Shown in pieces: positions 30,566-39,282 of a stretch of DNA of 64,000 nt (within the stretch, counting starts at the first letter, position 1; each line of letters starts with the position of its first letter). The notes beneath the pieces are model-generated. The model saw only the letters and a list, made by a program, of their open reading frames with translations, was not told where the DNA came from and did not search any database. Made by a program: the position numbers and the translations under genes. This stretch comes from Bradyrhizobium xenonodulans (GTDB taxonomy: Bacteria; Pseudomonadota; Alphaproteobacteria; Rhizobiales; Xanthobacteraceae): the NCBI RefSeq assembly GCF_027594865.1, contig NZ_CP089391.1, positions 5,238,501 through 5,302,500 of the forward strand, in the 5' to 3' direction.

Positions 30566-33199
30566 TTAGCGGAGCAGCTGCAACACGCTCTGCTGCGACT
30601 GGTTAGCCAGCGACAGCGCGGACACCGCGATCGACTGGCGGGTCGACAGCGCCTGGCTGTTGGCCGCTTCCTCGTTGGTGTCGGCCAGCGTCAGGTTGGA
30701 CGAGCCGGTCTGGAGCACGTTGATCAGGTTCTTGTTGAAGTCCTGACGGATCTGCACGATCGACAGGTTCGAACCCAGAGCCGACGCTTCCGTACGCAGT
30801 GTGCTCGAGGCAGCGTTGAGGCTGGTGAGCACCTTGTTGGTGGCTGCGTTGTCGATGAAGTCGGTTCCTTGGGTCAGGTTCGCCAGGCCGAGGCCGGCCG
30901 AGTCGAAGGTCACGCCAGTGATGCTCAAGGTCGACTTGCCGGTCTCGTTGAACACCAGCTTCAGGGTGTCGCCACCCAGCAGGTTGACGCCGTTGAACGA
31001 AGCGTCCTGGGCAGTCGTGTTGATCTGCGACAGGATGTCGTTGAACTGCTTCACCAGGTTGGCGCGGGTGCTCTGAGCGCCGGCGTCGACGGTCGGAGCA
31101 GTCGCCGTCGAGAAGCTCAGGGCGGTGGTCAGGGAGCCCCCGATGACGCCGCCGGAGACTGCATCACCGAGCGTCGACGAAGCGTAGTCGTTGCTCGCCG
31201 AGATCGTCAGCTTGCCGGTGGAGTCCAGCGTCGCGTTCAGGTTGTTGGCCTTCAGCGAAGCATTGAGCTGGTCGAGCGTCTTGACCGTGCCGTTGGTGCC
31301 GTCGCCGAAGGTGACGTTGACCGCCGTACCGCCGTTGAAGGAGGTGAAGGTCAGGCTCTTGCCGTTGACGCCGCCGGCAGCCGAGTCACGCGCCGCCGAG
31401 AAGGCGGTGGCGTTGCCGGTGGTGCCGTTGAGGCCGAAGGCGGCCAGCGCGTTGCCGGTGCCGGTGATCGACAGGTCGGAGTTGACGCCGGTGCTGAGCT
31501 TGAGCGTGCCGCTGGCGCTGAGCGAAGAGTTCGCCGCACCGGTTGCCGTGGTCAGGGTGGCACCCGTTGCAGCCAGGGTCGCCGTCTGCACGCCGCTGGC
31601 GAGATCCACGGCCTTCAGCAGGTCGGCAACGGTCGCCGATTGCAGGTAGACGGTGGAGTTGCCGAGGCCATCGGTCTCGACATTGCCGCTGATGCCGGTG
31701 TGGCTCGCCGAAGCAGCCGGGGTCGGGGCGTTCTTGAAGGTGATGACCTTGCCGTTGACGTTCAGCGTCGAGCCATCCTGGACGAGCGAGCCGAGGGTGG
31801 CGGCGCTCGTGGTGCGCGAAGCGCTCACGATCGCAGTACCGGAGCCTGACGCGGTCGTCAGACCGAGGGCCTTCAGCGCGTCGGCCTTGCCCGACACGTT
31901 GAGATCAGCACCCGTCGACGACTTGAGCGTGGTGACGCCCGCGGAGATGCTCGACAGGGTCTGGCCGGCGTTGGCCGTCACGGTGCCGCCATTGTTGTAG
32001 GCAACGCCGCTGGCCAGGTCGATCGCACCGAGCACGTCACCAACCGTGGCGGTGGTCGAGGTCGCGCTGGTGCCGAGGTAGACGATCGAATTGCCGGAGC
32101 CGTCGGTGACGACGTTGTTGCCGACCAGCGAGGAGCCGGTGGGAGCAGTCGTCGGAGCCGCCTGCGCCTTGAACGAGATGGTCTTGCCATTCACGCTCAG
32201 CGTATCCCCGTCAGCGAATGTCGAGGCGGTGCTCGACACCGCGAGGCCACCGGTCGCCGCAAACAGCTTCGTGGTACCGCTGATGTTGGCGCCCGCACCG
32301 GTGGTGCGCGTCGCGGTATTCGAAGTCGCCAGGCCGAGCTTTGCGAGGGTACCGGCCGACGTATCGGTCAGAGCAATGTTCGCATTCAGACCGGTGTTGA
32401 GCACGAGCGCGCCACTGCCGTTCACGCTGGATGCGTTGGTCGTGTTGCCCGTGATCGCATCGACGGTTGTAAGCAGGTTGCCGACCGTCTGGTCGATACC
32501 GATCGTGTAATTGCCGTTGGCATCCGCAGCGGCGGCGCCGGACGTCGTGAAGGTGATCGTCTTGCCGTTCACCGCGAACGCATTGCCCGCAATCAAGGCA
32601 CCGCCGTTGGCCGTGCTCAACACCGTTGCCGACGTGGTGGCCGCGTTGATGACAGTGCCCGTGGTGGTCGCGTTGACGTAGGTCGTTCCGGTGGCAGCGG
32701 CGGCGGCGACGGCCGAGCCGGCGAGACCACCGAGCGTGTCGGTGAGGGACGCAGCGGTCGTGCCGCCCGCGGTGCCGTCATAGATCACGTTGCTGGTGCC
32801 GGTCGCGCTGGTGAAGCTCGTCGTGCCGCGCAGATCGGACGCGGTCGCGCCGGTGATCGACGCCGAGACGTTCGACTTGGCCGAATAGCCCGTGGTGGTC
32901 TGGAGTGCCTGGTTGGCGACCGACTTGGCGGAATCGACCAGCTTCTGCAGCGAGGTGATGCCGGTGTTGGCGGACTGCAGAACCTGCACGCCGTTGCCGA
33001 TACCGTCGAGGAGGTTGTTGATGTCACCGGCGCGGTTGTCGAGACCCTGGGCGGTGAAGAAGTTGGTGGGATTGTCGAGCGCCGAGTTCACCTTCTTACC
33101 GGTCGACAGACGGGACTGGGTGGTGGCGAGCAGGTCGGCGGTGGACTGGAGGGAGAGCAGGTTCTGACGAACCGACGAGGAGAGAACGATACCGGACAT
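30566..33199 (-). CDS. fliC: Flagellin 2 (giant flagellin)
   Basis: 877-residue paralogue of flagellin 1, with the same terminal D0/D1 sequences and four central modules. The ATG at 33199 (MSGIVLSSSVRQNLLSLQST) matches the flagellin start; the frame extends 150 nt further upstream but without homology. Similarity to flagellin 1 is uneven: the first module (residues about 185-310) is almost identical, whereas the last modules and the junction before the C-terminal domain differ more. It has its own terminator and its own upstream region, so each flagellin is a separate transcription unit. Confidence 0.95.
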   Translation of the reverse strand: MSGIVLSSSVRQNLLSLQSTADLLATTQSRLSTGKKVNSALDNPTNFFTAQGLDNRAGDINNLLDGIGNGVQVLQSANTGITSLQKLVDSAKSVANQALQTTTGYSAKSNVSASITGATASDLRGTTSFTSATGTSNVIYDGTAGGTTAASLTDTLGGLAGSAVAAAAATGTTYVNATTTGTVINAATTSATVLSTANGGALIAGNAFAVNGKTITFTTSGAAAADANGNYTIGIDQTVGNLLTTVDAITGNTTNASSVNGSGALVLNTGLNANIALTDTSAGTLAKLGLATSNTATRTTGAGANISGTTKLFAATGGLAVSSTASTFADGDTLSVNGKTISFKAQAAPTTAPTGSSLVGNNVVTDGSGNSIVYLGTSATSTTATVGDVLGAIDLASGVAYNNGGTVTANAGQTLSSISAGVTTLKSSTGADLNVSGKADALKALGLTTASGSGTAIVSASRTTSAATLGSLVQDGSTLNVNGKVITFKNAPTPAASASHTGISGNVETDGLGNSTVYLQSATVADLLKAVDLASGVQTATLAATGATLTTATGAANSSLSASGTLKLSTGVNSDLSITGTGNALAAFGLNGTTGNATAFSAARDSAAGGVNGKSLTFTSFNGGTAVNVTFGDGTNGTVKTLDQLNASLKANNLNATLDSTGKLTISASNDYASSTLGDAVSGGVIGGSLTTALSFSTATAPTVDAGAQSTRANLVKQFNDILSQINTTAQDASFNGVNLLGGDTLKLVFNETGKSTLSITGVTFDSAGLGLANLTQGTDFIDNAATNKVLTSLNAASSTLRTEASALGSNLSIVQIRQDFNKNLINVLQTGSSNLTLADTNEEAANSQALSTRQSIAVSALSLANQSQQSVLQLLR

Positions 33200-33410
33200 G
33201 ATGTTACCTTTCTGGTAGCTACGCGTCTTGCCTGGCACTTCTGACCAAGCGACCGCGGAAACCTGCCTCCAAGGCTCTAAGAAAGGGTGAAATGAAGCCG
33301 GCACTTTCCAGCCAACCTCGTCGCCGGACCTGCTTCGCGCCCTGGACACGGCCGCGCGGCGGATCGCACTCCGTTGAGATTGCTCGCGATTTCTGCTGAT
33401 ACGGGAGGCG

Positions 33411-33425
33411 TTTACGCCGCGTTAA
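33411..33425. promoter_or_regulatory. Near-consensus CtrA box, flagellin 2/flbT gap
   Basis: TTTACGCCGCGTTAA is one base from TTAA-N7-TTAA. It is in the 325-nt gap between divergent flagellin 2 and flbT, 99 nt upstream of flbT, beside a palindrome at 33433-33447. Confidence 0.55.
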
Positions 33426-33432
33426 CCATATT

Positions 33433-33447
33433 CGGCAACGATTGCCG
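33433..33447. promoter_or_regulatory. FlbD/ftr-like palindrome before flbT
   Basis: CGGCAACGATTGCCG is a perfect CGGCAA-N3-TTGCCG palindrome 7 nt beyond the CtrA-like box. A looser pair, CGGCA with TGCCG separated by 8 nt, is at 33461-33478. The remaining 33200-33410 shows no other element I can support. Confidence 0.55.
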
Positions 33448-33524
33448 CCAAATCAGGGTTCGGCACCATTATCTGCCGGGGCGCAACGGCCGCTCATCGG
33501 AACACGAGTTGACGGAGAACAGGT

Positions 33525-33965
33525 ATGGCCCTCAAGGTCGAGCTCAGGCCCCACGAACGCATCATCGTCGGCAATTGCGTGATCACCAACACGGATCAGC
33601 GCGCCCGATTTCTGATCGAGGGCGATAACGTGCCGATCCTGCGCGAGCGCGATATCCTGACGCCGGAGACGGCCGACACGCCGGCCAAGCTCGTCTACCT
33701 GGCGGTCCAGCTCATGTACATCTCGCCGGATCCGCAGACCCAGCACGGCACCTATTTCAACCTGGTGCGCGACATCGTCACCGCGGTGCCGAGCGCCTGG
33801 CCGATCATCGAAGACATCAACAACAACATCATGAGCGGCGATCTCTATCGCGCGCTGAAGGATGCCCGCAAGCTGATCGCCTATGAGGAGAAGCTGCGGA
33901 GCCAGTTCGAGGCCACGCATCCCAAGGACGAAGCGGGCAAGCACGACGTCAGCTCGGCCGCCTGA
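33525..33965 (+). CDS. flbT: FlbT, flagellin mRNA regulator
   Basis: FlbT binds flagellin mRNA leaders and controls their stability in Caulobacter. The 146-residue product shows family sequence throughout: MALKVELRPHERIIVGNCVI, RFLIEGDNVPILRERDIL, YLAVQLMYISPDPQTQHGTY, and the C-terminal SGDLYRALKDARKLIAYEEK. GGAGAA precedes the ATG. It is divergent from flagellin 2, and a strong terminator follows. Confidence 0.96.
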   Translation: MALKVELRPHERIIVGNCVITNTDQRARFLIEGDNVPILRERDILTPETADTPAKLVYLAVQLMYISPDPQTQHGTYFNLVRDIVTAVPSAWPIIEDINNNIMSGDLYRALKDARKLIAYEEKLRSQFEATHPKDEAGKHDVSSAA

Positions 33966-33984
33966 TCCATCCGAGCGCTCTGAA

Positions 33985-34021
33985 CGACAACGGCCCCGGA
34001 TCATCTCCGGGGCCGTTGTCG
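33985..34021 (+). terminator. Terminator between flbT and the decarboxylase gene
   Basis: CGACAACGGCCCCGGA (33985-34000) pairs exactly over 16 bp with TCCGGGGCCGTTGTCG (34006-34021), with a 5-nt loop, then TTTCGAC. It lies between convergent genes and is probably bidirectional. Confidence 0.9.
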
Positions 34022-34041
34022 TTTCGACTTGCGTGTCCTGC

Positions 34042-35541
34042 TCACTGCGCCGCGAGGGGCGGCGCCTCGACCTCGATCATTCCGTCGCCGCTCCGCCGTG
34101 CGCCGAACTCCAGCACCGCAGCCACAAGCGCATCGATGTCGGTTTCGTCGGTCCGGTGATTGACGATGGCGGCGCGAATCGCGAACTTGCCGTCCAGCGT
34201 CGTGCTCGACGGCGCCGCGACCCCGGACTCCTGGACGTCGGCGACAATCTCGCGATTGACCGCGTCGTCGGCGCGATAGCGGAAGCAAACGATGTTGAGA
34301 TTGACCGGCGCGAGCAGCTCCAGCCGCGGCTCGGCCAGCACGCGCGTCTCCAGATATTTCGCCAGCGCGCAGCTCCGCGCGATCACCGTCCCGAGGCGGT
34401 CGGTGCCGAACGTCTTCAGCGTGAACCAGGTCTTCAGCGCACGAAAGCCGCGCGACAGGTCGGGGCCGAGATCGCAGGGCCAGACCGCGCCCGCCGCAAG
34501 CCCCCTCGCCTCGCGGCGCAGATAGGCCGCCGGCTGCGCAAAGGCCTGCCGATGCTGCTCGCCATCGCGCACCAGCAGGAAGCCGGCGTCGTAGGGCACC
34601 TGCCCCCATTTGTGGAAGTCGAGCGCGATGGAATCGGCGAGTTCGATCCCGCAGAGCAATGGCGCGAGCTCGGGCGAGAGGATCGCGAGCGCACCGAACG
34701 CGCCATCGACGTGAAACCAGATTCCTTCTTCGCGGCACAGCTCCGCGATCGCCTTGAGATCGTCGACCGCGCCGATGTCGACCGTACCCGCGGAAGCGAC
34801 GACGAGGAACGGCTTGAAGCCTACCTCGCGATCGATTGCGATCTGCGCCCGCAGCGCGGCGACATCGATGCGATGATCGGCATCGACGCCGATCTTGCGC
34901 AGCGCATCGGTGCCAAGCCCCGCGATATCCATCGCCCGCGAAATGCAGCCATGCGCGGCGTACGATGTATAGGCCGTGAGCAGCGCGCCGTCGTTGCCGG
35001 TGCCGTGCTGCCGCGCCAGCGTGCCGAGCGCAGCAGTGCGCGCGACCAGCACGGCCATCAGATTGGCCATCGACGTGCCGGTGACGAAGATGCCGCTCGC
35101 GCCTTCCGGAAAAGCGAACAGGTCGCGCATCCACGCGACGATCTGGCGCTCGACCTCGATCGGCATGTGATCGCGTCCGCCGAGATTGGCGTTCAGGCCG
35201 GCTGCGAGCATCTCCGCGAGCATGCCGACTGCGGTGCCGCCGCCATGCACCCAGCCCATGAAGCCGGGATGGACGTTGCCGGTCGCATAGGGCGCGACAT
35301 GCTCGGCGAATTCACGATAGACGTCGGCGAGATCGCTCGCCTCGCGCGGCACGTCGGCCTTCATTGTCGCGCGGACGCCGTCGGGGATCGGCTGCCAGAC
35401 GGGGCGCGCACGAACATTGGCGATGCCGTCGATCGTCTCGTCCAGCATGCGATGGGCGAGCGCGCGGAATTCGTTCCAGTCCTGCGGATCGAGCGAGGTA
35501 TGCGCGAGCGAGCTTTGCGTGTTGCGGATGATCTCGTTCAT
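34042..35541 (-). CDS. PLP-dependent amino acid decarboxylase
   Basis: Group II decarboxylase family (glutamate/tyrosine/DOPA type), 499 residues from the ATG at 35541, which follows GGGGAG. Visible cofactor residues: His197 in TSYAAHGCISRAM (ring stacking), Asp279 in FHVDGAFGA, and Lys311 in LDFHKWGQVPYDAG (Schiff base). NVHPGFMGWVHGGG at residues 89-102 is the substrate-entry segment. It releases an amine from an unknown amino acid. It is the last gene of the four-gene operon and overlaps the ATP-grasp stop by four bases. Confidence 0.9.
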   Translation of the reverse strand: MNEIIRNTQSSLAHTSLDPQDWNEFRALAHRMLDETIDGIANVRARPVWQPIPDGVRATMKADVPREASDLADVYREFAEHVAPYATGNVHPGFMGWVHGGGTAVGMLAEMLAAGLNANLGGRDHMPIEVERQIVAWMRDLFAFPEGASGIFVTGTSMANLMAVLVARTAALGTLARQHGTGNDGALLTAYTSYAAHGCISRAMDIAGLGTDALRKIGVDADHRIDVAALRAQIAIDREVGFKPFLVVASAGTVDIGAVDDLKAIAELCREEGIWFHVDGAFGALAILSPELAPLLCGIELADSIALDFHKWGQVPYDAGFLLVRDGEQHRQAFAQPAAYLRREARGLAAGAVWPCDLGPDLSRGFRALKTWFTLKTFGTDRLGTVIARSCALAKYLETRVLAEPRLELLAPVNLNIVCFRYRADDAVNREIVADVQESGVAAPSSTTLDGKFAIRAAIVNHRTDETDIDALVAAVLEFGARRSGDGMIEVEAPPLAAQ

Positions 35542-36791
35542 GCTGCACTCCCCTCGCCCGCTTTTGCGTGGCGCGACAGCATCGCCGTGAACGCGGCAAA
35601 GATCTTGCGCATCTGCGGCGGCTTGTACGGAAACACGACCGGCGAATCCATGTTGTGCACGACGGCGGTGTTGTCGGCTTCGAAGACCAGCAGCTCGCCG
35701 TTCTGGTTCTCGGCGCAATCGACGATGAAATAATCGAGGCCGACGCGCCTGCCCATCTCGTCGAGCGCGCTTCTGTGGCGCGCGGCAAAGGCATGATCGA
35801 AGTCGAGCATGAAGGCGGCCTCCTCGGCGCGCTTCTCGTCGCTGAACATCATATCGGCGTTGAGATACCAGATGTCCCAGCGCTCGGCGATCGCCATGTG
35901 ACAGGCATAGGGCTTGCCGTCGACCATCGTGAGCCGAATCTTGCGGTAGAGCCCGTCGGGGCTCGCATAGTCGACGAAACGCGCGACGAAGAAATCCTGC
36001 TCCTGCCGCTCGGCAAGATAGGCCGCGAGCGCCGGAACGTCGTCAATCTTCGCAAGCCCGACGCCGGCATGCGTGCCGCGCGGCCGCACGATCATCGGAA
36101 AACGCAATTCGCCCGTGATGTCGGCGCAAGCGATCCGCCCCTGCACGAGATCCGACAATTGCGCGCGCGTCGCGTGGGCGGTCACGGGAATCTCGAGACC
36201 TCGAATGTCCGCCAGCAGCCGATACAGCTTGTCGCGATCGAGATTGCCGATCAACTCGGGGCGATTGAGCAGCGGCCGCGGCCAGTTCGGCGCGGCCTTC
36301 TCGATCAGCGCGAGCGCTTCGCGGCATTCCTCCGAGTCCGATGCGACCACGATGGCGACGTCGTGATCGGGCAGATTCTCCGGAAGACCGGCGCCCTTGA
36401 CCACATAGAGCGTCAGGAGCTCGATGTCGGAGCCCTCGAGCAGGAACTCGATCGGCGTATTGCCGCCCATGTCGATGTCGGCCGCAAGCGCCAGCACGCG
36501 CAAGCCGGGCTTCGAAGCCGCGGAGGGCGTGCGAAACAACTGGTGGAAGGTGAGCACCTCCGACTGGATCGCAAGCCCCGCCGCCTTGTCGCCCAGAAGC
36601 TGGACGATCAGTGACAGGTCGAGGCCTTCGCCTGCGTGCGCCGCCCCTGCCGTAATCCGCTCAACGAGTTGGTCACGCAGCGGCTGCAGATTGACGCCTT
36701 CGAAGGCCTGGCGCGTCAGCTGCGCAAAGCCCATTCGGTCGGCATAGTTCGGTACGGTCACGCCGAGCGGCGCGGAAACTGGATGCTGCAT
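35538..36791 (-). CDS. ATP-grasp domain protein
   Basis: A 417-residue protein whose central and C-terminal parts look like an ATP-grasp ligase: LRFPMIVRPRGTHAGVGLAK (nucleotide-binding Lys/Arg and Gly-rich turn, about residue 235), DFFVARFVDYASPDGLYRKI, IAERWDIWYLNADMMFSDE, and DYFIVDCAENQNGELLVFEA followed by DN for metal binding. Such enzymes join a carboxylate to an amine through an acyl phosphate. The start at 36791 (MQHPVSAPLG) has GAGG upstream and lies 1 nt after the previous stop. Substrates unknown. Confidence 0.85.
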   Translation of the reverse strand: MQHPVSAPLGVTVPNYADRMGFAQLTRQAFEGVNLQPLRDQLVERITAGAAHAGEGLDLSLIVQLLGDKAAGLAIQSEVLTFHQLFRTPSAASKPGLRVLALAADIDMGGNTPIEFLLEGSDIELLTLYVVKGAGLPENLPDHDVAIVVASDSEECREALALIEKAAPNWPRPLLNRPELIGNLDRDKLYRLLADIRGLEIPVTAHATRAQLSDLVQGRIACADITGELRFPMIVRPRGTHAGVGLAKIDDVPALAAYLAERQEQDFFVARFVDYASPDGLYRKIRLTMVDGKPYACHMAIAERWDIWYLNADMMFSDEKRAEEAAFMLDFDHAFAARHRSALDEMGRRVGLDYFIVDCAENQNGELLVFEADNTAVVHNMDSPVVFPYKPPQMRKIFAAFTAMLSRHAKAGEGSAA

Positions 36792-36792
36792 C

Positions 36793-38415
36793 TCACACCT
36801 CGAACGCGGGCTTCTCCGGCACCGCCATGCCACGGTCAAGCAGCAGATCGATCTTCACCAGCACGTGGGCGATACGATCGAGCACGTGCTGCACGTTGCG
36901 TTGCGCCTGCGCCATGTCGGGCGACCAGGCCTCCGTCACCAGCCGGGCGCCGACGCAGAGGCGCAACACGGCCTGCGGCGTCTCGTCCTGCCGCTCAAGC
37001 CGGACCGGCCGGCCGATCAGGCAGCGCTGCACGGCGACCTGCCGGTCCGCTGCGCTGCCGCTGATCGCCTCGTTCATGTCACGCGCCAGCGCCCGATGAA
37101 CGGCGCCGGTCTCGGCAATCGAGACCGGCTTGCCGTCGCGCAGCAGCGTGAACGGAAAGATCGTGCGTTGCGCGAACTCCTCGTCGTCCGCCGCGCGGTT
37201 CTCGATTGCGCCAGGAACGGCGCGAACCGCGGGCGACAACGCGATCATGCTGTCGATGCCGGCGGCAAGCTCGGCCAGTGTCCTGGCGCGGAAAGCCCCC
37301 GGCACGGAATAGTAGCCGCCGATCTCCGCGAGGGCCGCCTCCCAGCGCAGCCATTGCCCGAAATTCGGCCGGCGCTCGAAGCGTGAGCGCAGGGCCGTCC
37401 AGGCCATCGGCCAATCGCAGCGGCCGGCATAGTCGAAGATACCAGGCGCGATCCCGTCGATCCGGTCGAGCGACCGCGACAGCCCCTTCGGCACCAGCAG
37501 CGCACCGCTGAAGGCCGGCCCGCCGAAAAACTTCGAGCCGGTCATCAGCACCATATAGCCGCGGTCGAGATAGGAACGCAGCCGGCGGCGGCCGAGCCGC
37601 GCCTGACAGGCATCGACGACCACCTGAACCTTGCGCGGCCAGCGCCGCGCGATCTCATCGAGGCAGGCAGCACTCGGCGCGCGCCAGCCGAGTTTTGACG
37701 AATCCATGATGTGCAACAGAACGCGGCGGCCTTGCGCGAGGCTGGCCTCGACCGCGCGCAGCACCGCAGCGTCCGCATCCGCGCGCATCGCGACGCCCGA
37801 CGCGGCCGCGAGCAGCGGCACCGCGATGCTGTCGCCGGCAAGGCCCGCGACCGCGCCGTCCTTGCGCACGGCAATGCCGCCTGCCGTCATCGCGCTGAAA
37901 TGGTGACCGCGCGCGGTATGGACCGTGCCGCTGCCGGTCTGATCAGCGCCGACCACGATCGTCACCGGCGGAGCGCCGAGCACCGCGCGCGCCAGGAACA
38001 GGGCGTGGAGCTGGGAGTCCGTCCCGGACGGCGAAAACACGATGTCGACGCGCGGCGCCAGCTGGAGATGGCCGCGCAGCTCCTCGCGCATGTCCTCGCA
38101 GCGCGCGTCGAAGGCGATCTCGACCTCGTCGAACAGGCATCTGTGCATCAGCTCTTCGCGCGCCAGCGCGGCGCGGTCATAGGCCATTTGCGAGATCGTC
38201 GACGCGGTCGAGGAGGCGAAATTCCAGATCTCCGGCTCCGGCGAGGCCGCACAGCCATAGGCGTTGACGCGATCCTTCGGGTCGAGCGCCAGCCGCGGAT
38301 CTCCGCCGGAGACGAGCAGCGTGTCCAGCGGTGTGAAGAGATCGCGCAGGCGATAGCGCGAGCCGCCGCCGGGCGTGCGCTCCGTGTCCGACAGACGGGA
38401 TGCGCCGGCGCTCAT
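36793..38415 (-). CDS. PLP-dependent fold-type I enzyme, function unknown
   Basis: A 540-residue protein with a fold-type I PLP core: phosphate-binding PSGTDSQLHALF at residues 129-140, Asp268 in VQVVVDACQARLG, and the probable Schiff-base Lys295 in LMTGSKFFGGPAFSG. This resembles class V-type aminotransferases and cysteine desulfurases in layout, but no subfamily is clear. About 100 residues at each end fall outside the core. It is 10 nt after the glycosyltransferase gene and 1 nt before the ATP-grasp gene, so the three are surely co-transcribed. Confidence 0.82.
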   Translation of the reverse strand: MSAGASRLSDTERTPGGGSRYRLRDLFTPLDTLLVSGGDPRLALDPKDRVNAYGCAASPEPEIWNFASSTASTISQMAYDRAALAREELMHRCLFDEVEIAFDARCEDMREELRGHLQLAPRVDIVFSPSGTDSQLHALFLARAVLGAPPVTIVVGADQTGSGTVHTARGHHFSAMTAGGIAVRKDGAVAGLAGDSIAVPLLAAASGVAMRADADAAVLRAVEASLAQGRRVLLHIMDSSKLGWRAPSAACLDEIARRWPRKVQVVVDACQARLGRRRLRSYLDRGYMVLMTGSKFFGGPAFSGALLVPKGLSRSLDRIDGIAPGIFDYAGRCDWPMAWTALRSRFERRPNFGQWLRWEAALAEIGGYYSVPGAFRARTLAELAAGIDSMIALSPAVRAVPGAIENRAADDEEFAQRTIFPFTLLRDGKPVSIAETGAVHRALARDMNEAISGSAADRQVAVQRCLIGRPVRLERQDETPQAVLRLCVGARLVTEAWSPDMAQAQRNVQHVLDRIAHVLVKIDLLLDRGMAVPEKPAFEV

Positions 38416-38425
38416 CCCGGATGGC

Positions 38426-39208
38426 TCAGGCCGCGTCGGCCGCCGCCGCGGGCGCGGCGGCGAATTGCGAGGTGATGTCGCCGTGGAATACCGACGGCCC
38501 GACGTGATCGAGCGAGCTCTGGATGTCGGCCCAGATCTCGCCGCCGATATCGGTCCAGCGCTTGCAGAAGGCGAAGTCCTCGGAGAGATAGGTGCCGGTC
38601 GCCGGATCGATCATGCATTCGAACAGCGCGAACCGATTCTGGCTCAATGCCAGCGTATCGTGCGAATGCTCGCGGAAGAATTGCAGATTGGCGTAGTCCG
38701 GATGACGGCACATCGCTTCCAGCACGTGGCGGCGGATCATCAGGAAGCCGGTGCCGGCGTAGCGCACGCGGGTGAACCCGTTGACCACCACGATGCGGTC
38801 GGGGTCCTCGATCTCGAGCACGTAGTCGAGCGATGCGGCCGGCACGTCGGTGCGGCCGGCCTCGATCGCCCGCTTCGCCTTGTCCCAGTTGACCCGCTTG
38901 ATCGGATAGCAGCCGGCGACGACGTCCGCGCCGCACTCGATCAGCCGGAACACCTGCTCCGGCTTGAATCCGATGTCGGCATCGATGAACAGGAAATGGG
39001 TCGCGCTCGGATCGTCCAGGAACATCGCAGCCAGATTGGCCCGCGCGCGGGTGATCAGCGCATCACCGTCGCGCAGCAGCACCTTGAGCTCGAGATTGGA
39101 CATGCCGTGCACGGCACGCTGGAGCGCGAAGATCGAGCTCGCGTAAATGCTCGACACCTGCCCGCCGAAGCACGGCGTGGCCACCACCAGCTGCATCTTG
39201 TCCGACAT
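38426..39208 (-). CDS. GT-A fold glycosyltransferase-like protein
   Basis: A 260-residue protein from the ATG at 39208 (MSDKMQLVVATPCFGGQVSS), preceded by GGAG. The DxD motif is DADIG at residues 76-80 in THFLFIDADIGF; the Pro/Cys-containing N-terminal strand and TGTYLSEDFAFCKRW near residue 220 (the acidic ED pair) fit a family 2-like glycosyltransferase. No membrane helix. First gene of the four-gene operon, 74 nt after flgL; a perfect CtrA box lies in that gap. Filament or surface glycosylation is a possible role, by inference from place only. Confidence 0.8.
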   Translation of the reverse strand: MSDKMQLVVATPCFGGQVSSIYASSIFALQRAVHGMSNLELKVLLRDGDALITRARANLAAMFLDDPSATHFLFIDADIGFKPEQVFRLIECGADVVAGCYPIKRVNWDKAKRAIEAGRTDVPAASLDYVLEIEDPDRIVVVNGFTRVRYAGTGFLMIRRHVLEAMCRHPDYANLQFFREHSHDTLALSQNRFALFECMIDPATGTYLSEDFAFCKRWTDIGGEIWADIQSSLDHVGPSVFHGDITSQFAAAPAAAADAA

Positions 39209-39260
39209 TGACGGCTCCGCCCCCGGGCTCAAATCCTCACCAAGAGGTAAAGAGGCATGG

Positions 39261-39275
39261 TTAACGACGCCTTAA
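39261..39275. promoter_or_regulatory. CtrA-type box before the glycosyltransferase operon
   Basis: TTAACGACGCCTTAA is a perfect TTAA-N7-TTAA. It lies 52 nt upstream of the glycosyltransferase start and 7 nt past the end of flgL. The placement matches the other flagellar boxes and ties this unknown operon to the same regulator. Confidence 0.75.
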
Positions 39276-39282
39276 TGCATCC

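Noticed and set aside
33200..33349. N-terminal extension of flagellin 2 by 50 residues
   Set aside because: The extra residues have no similarity to flagellin 1, and the ATG at 33199 gives the exact flagellin N-terminus.
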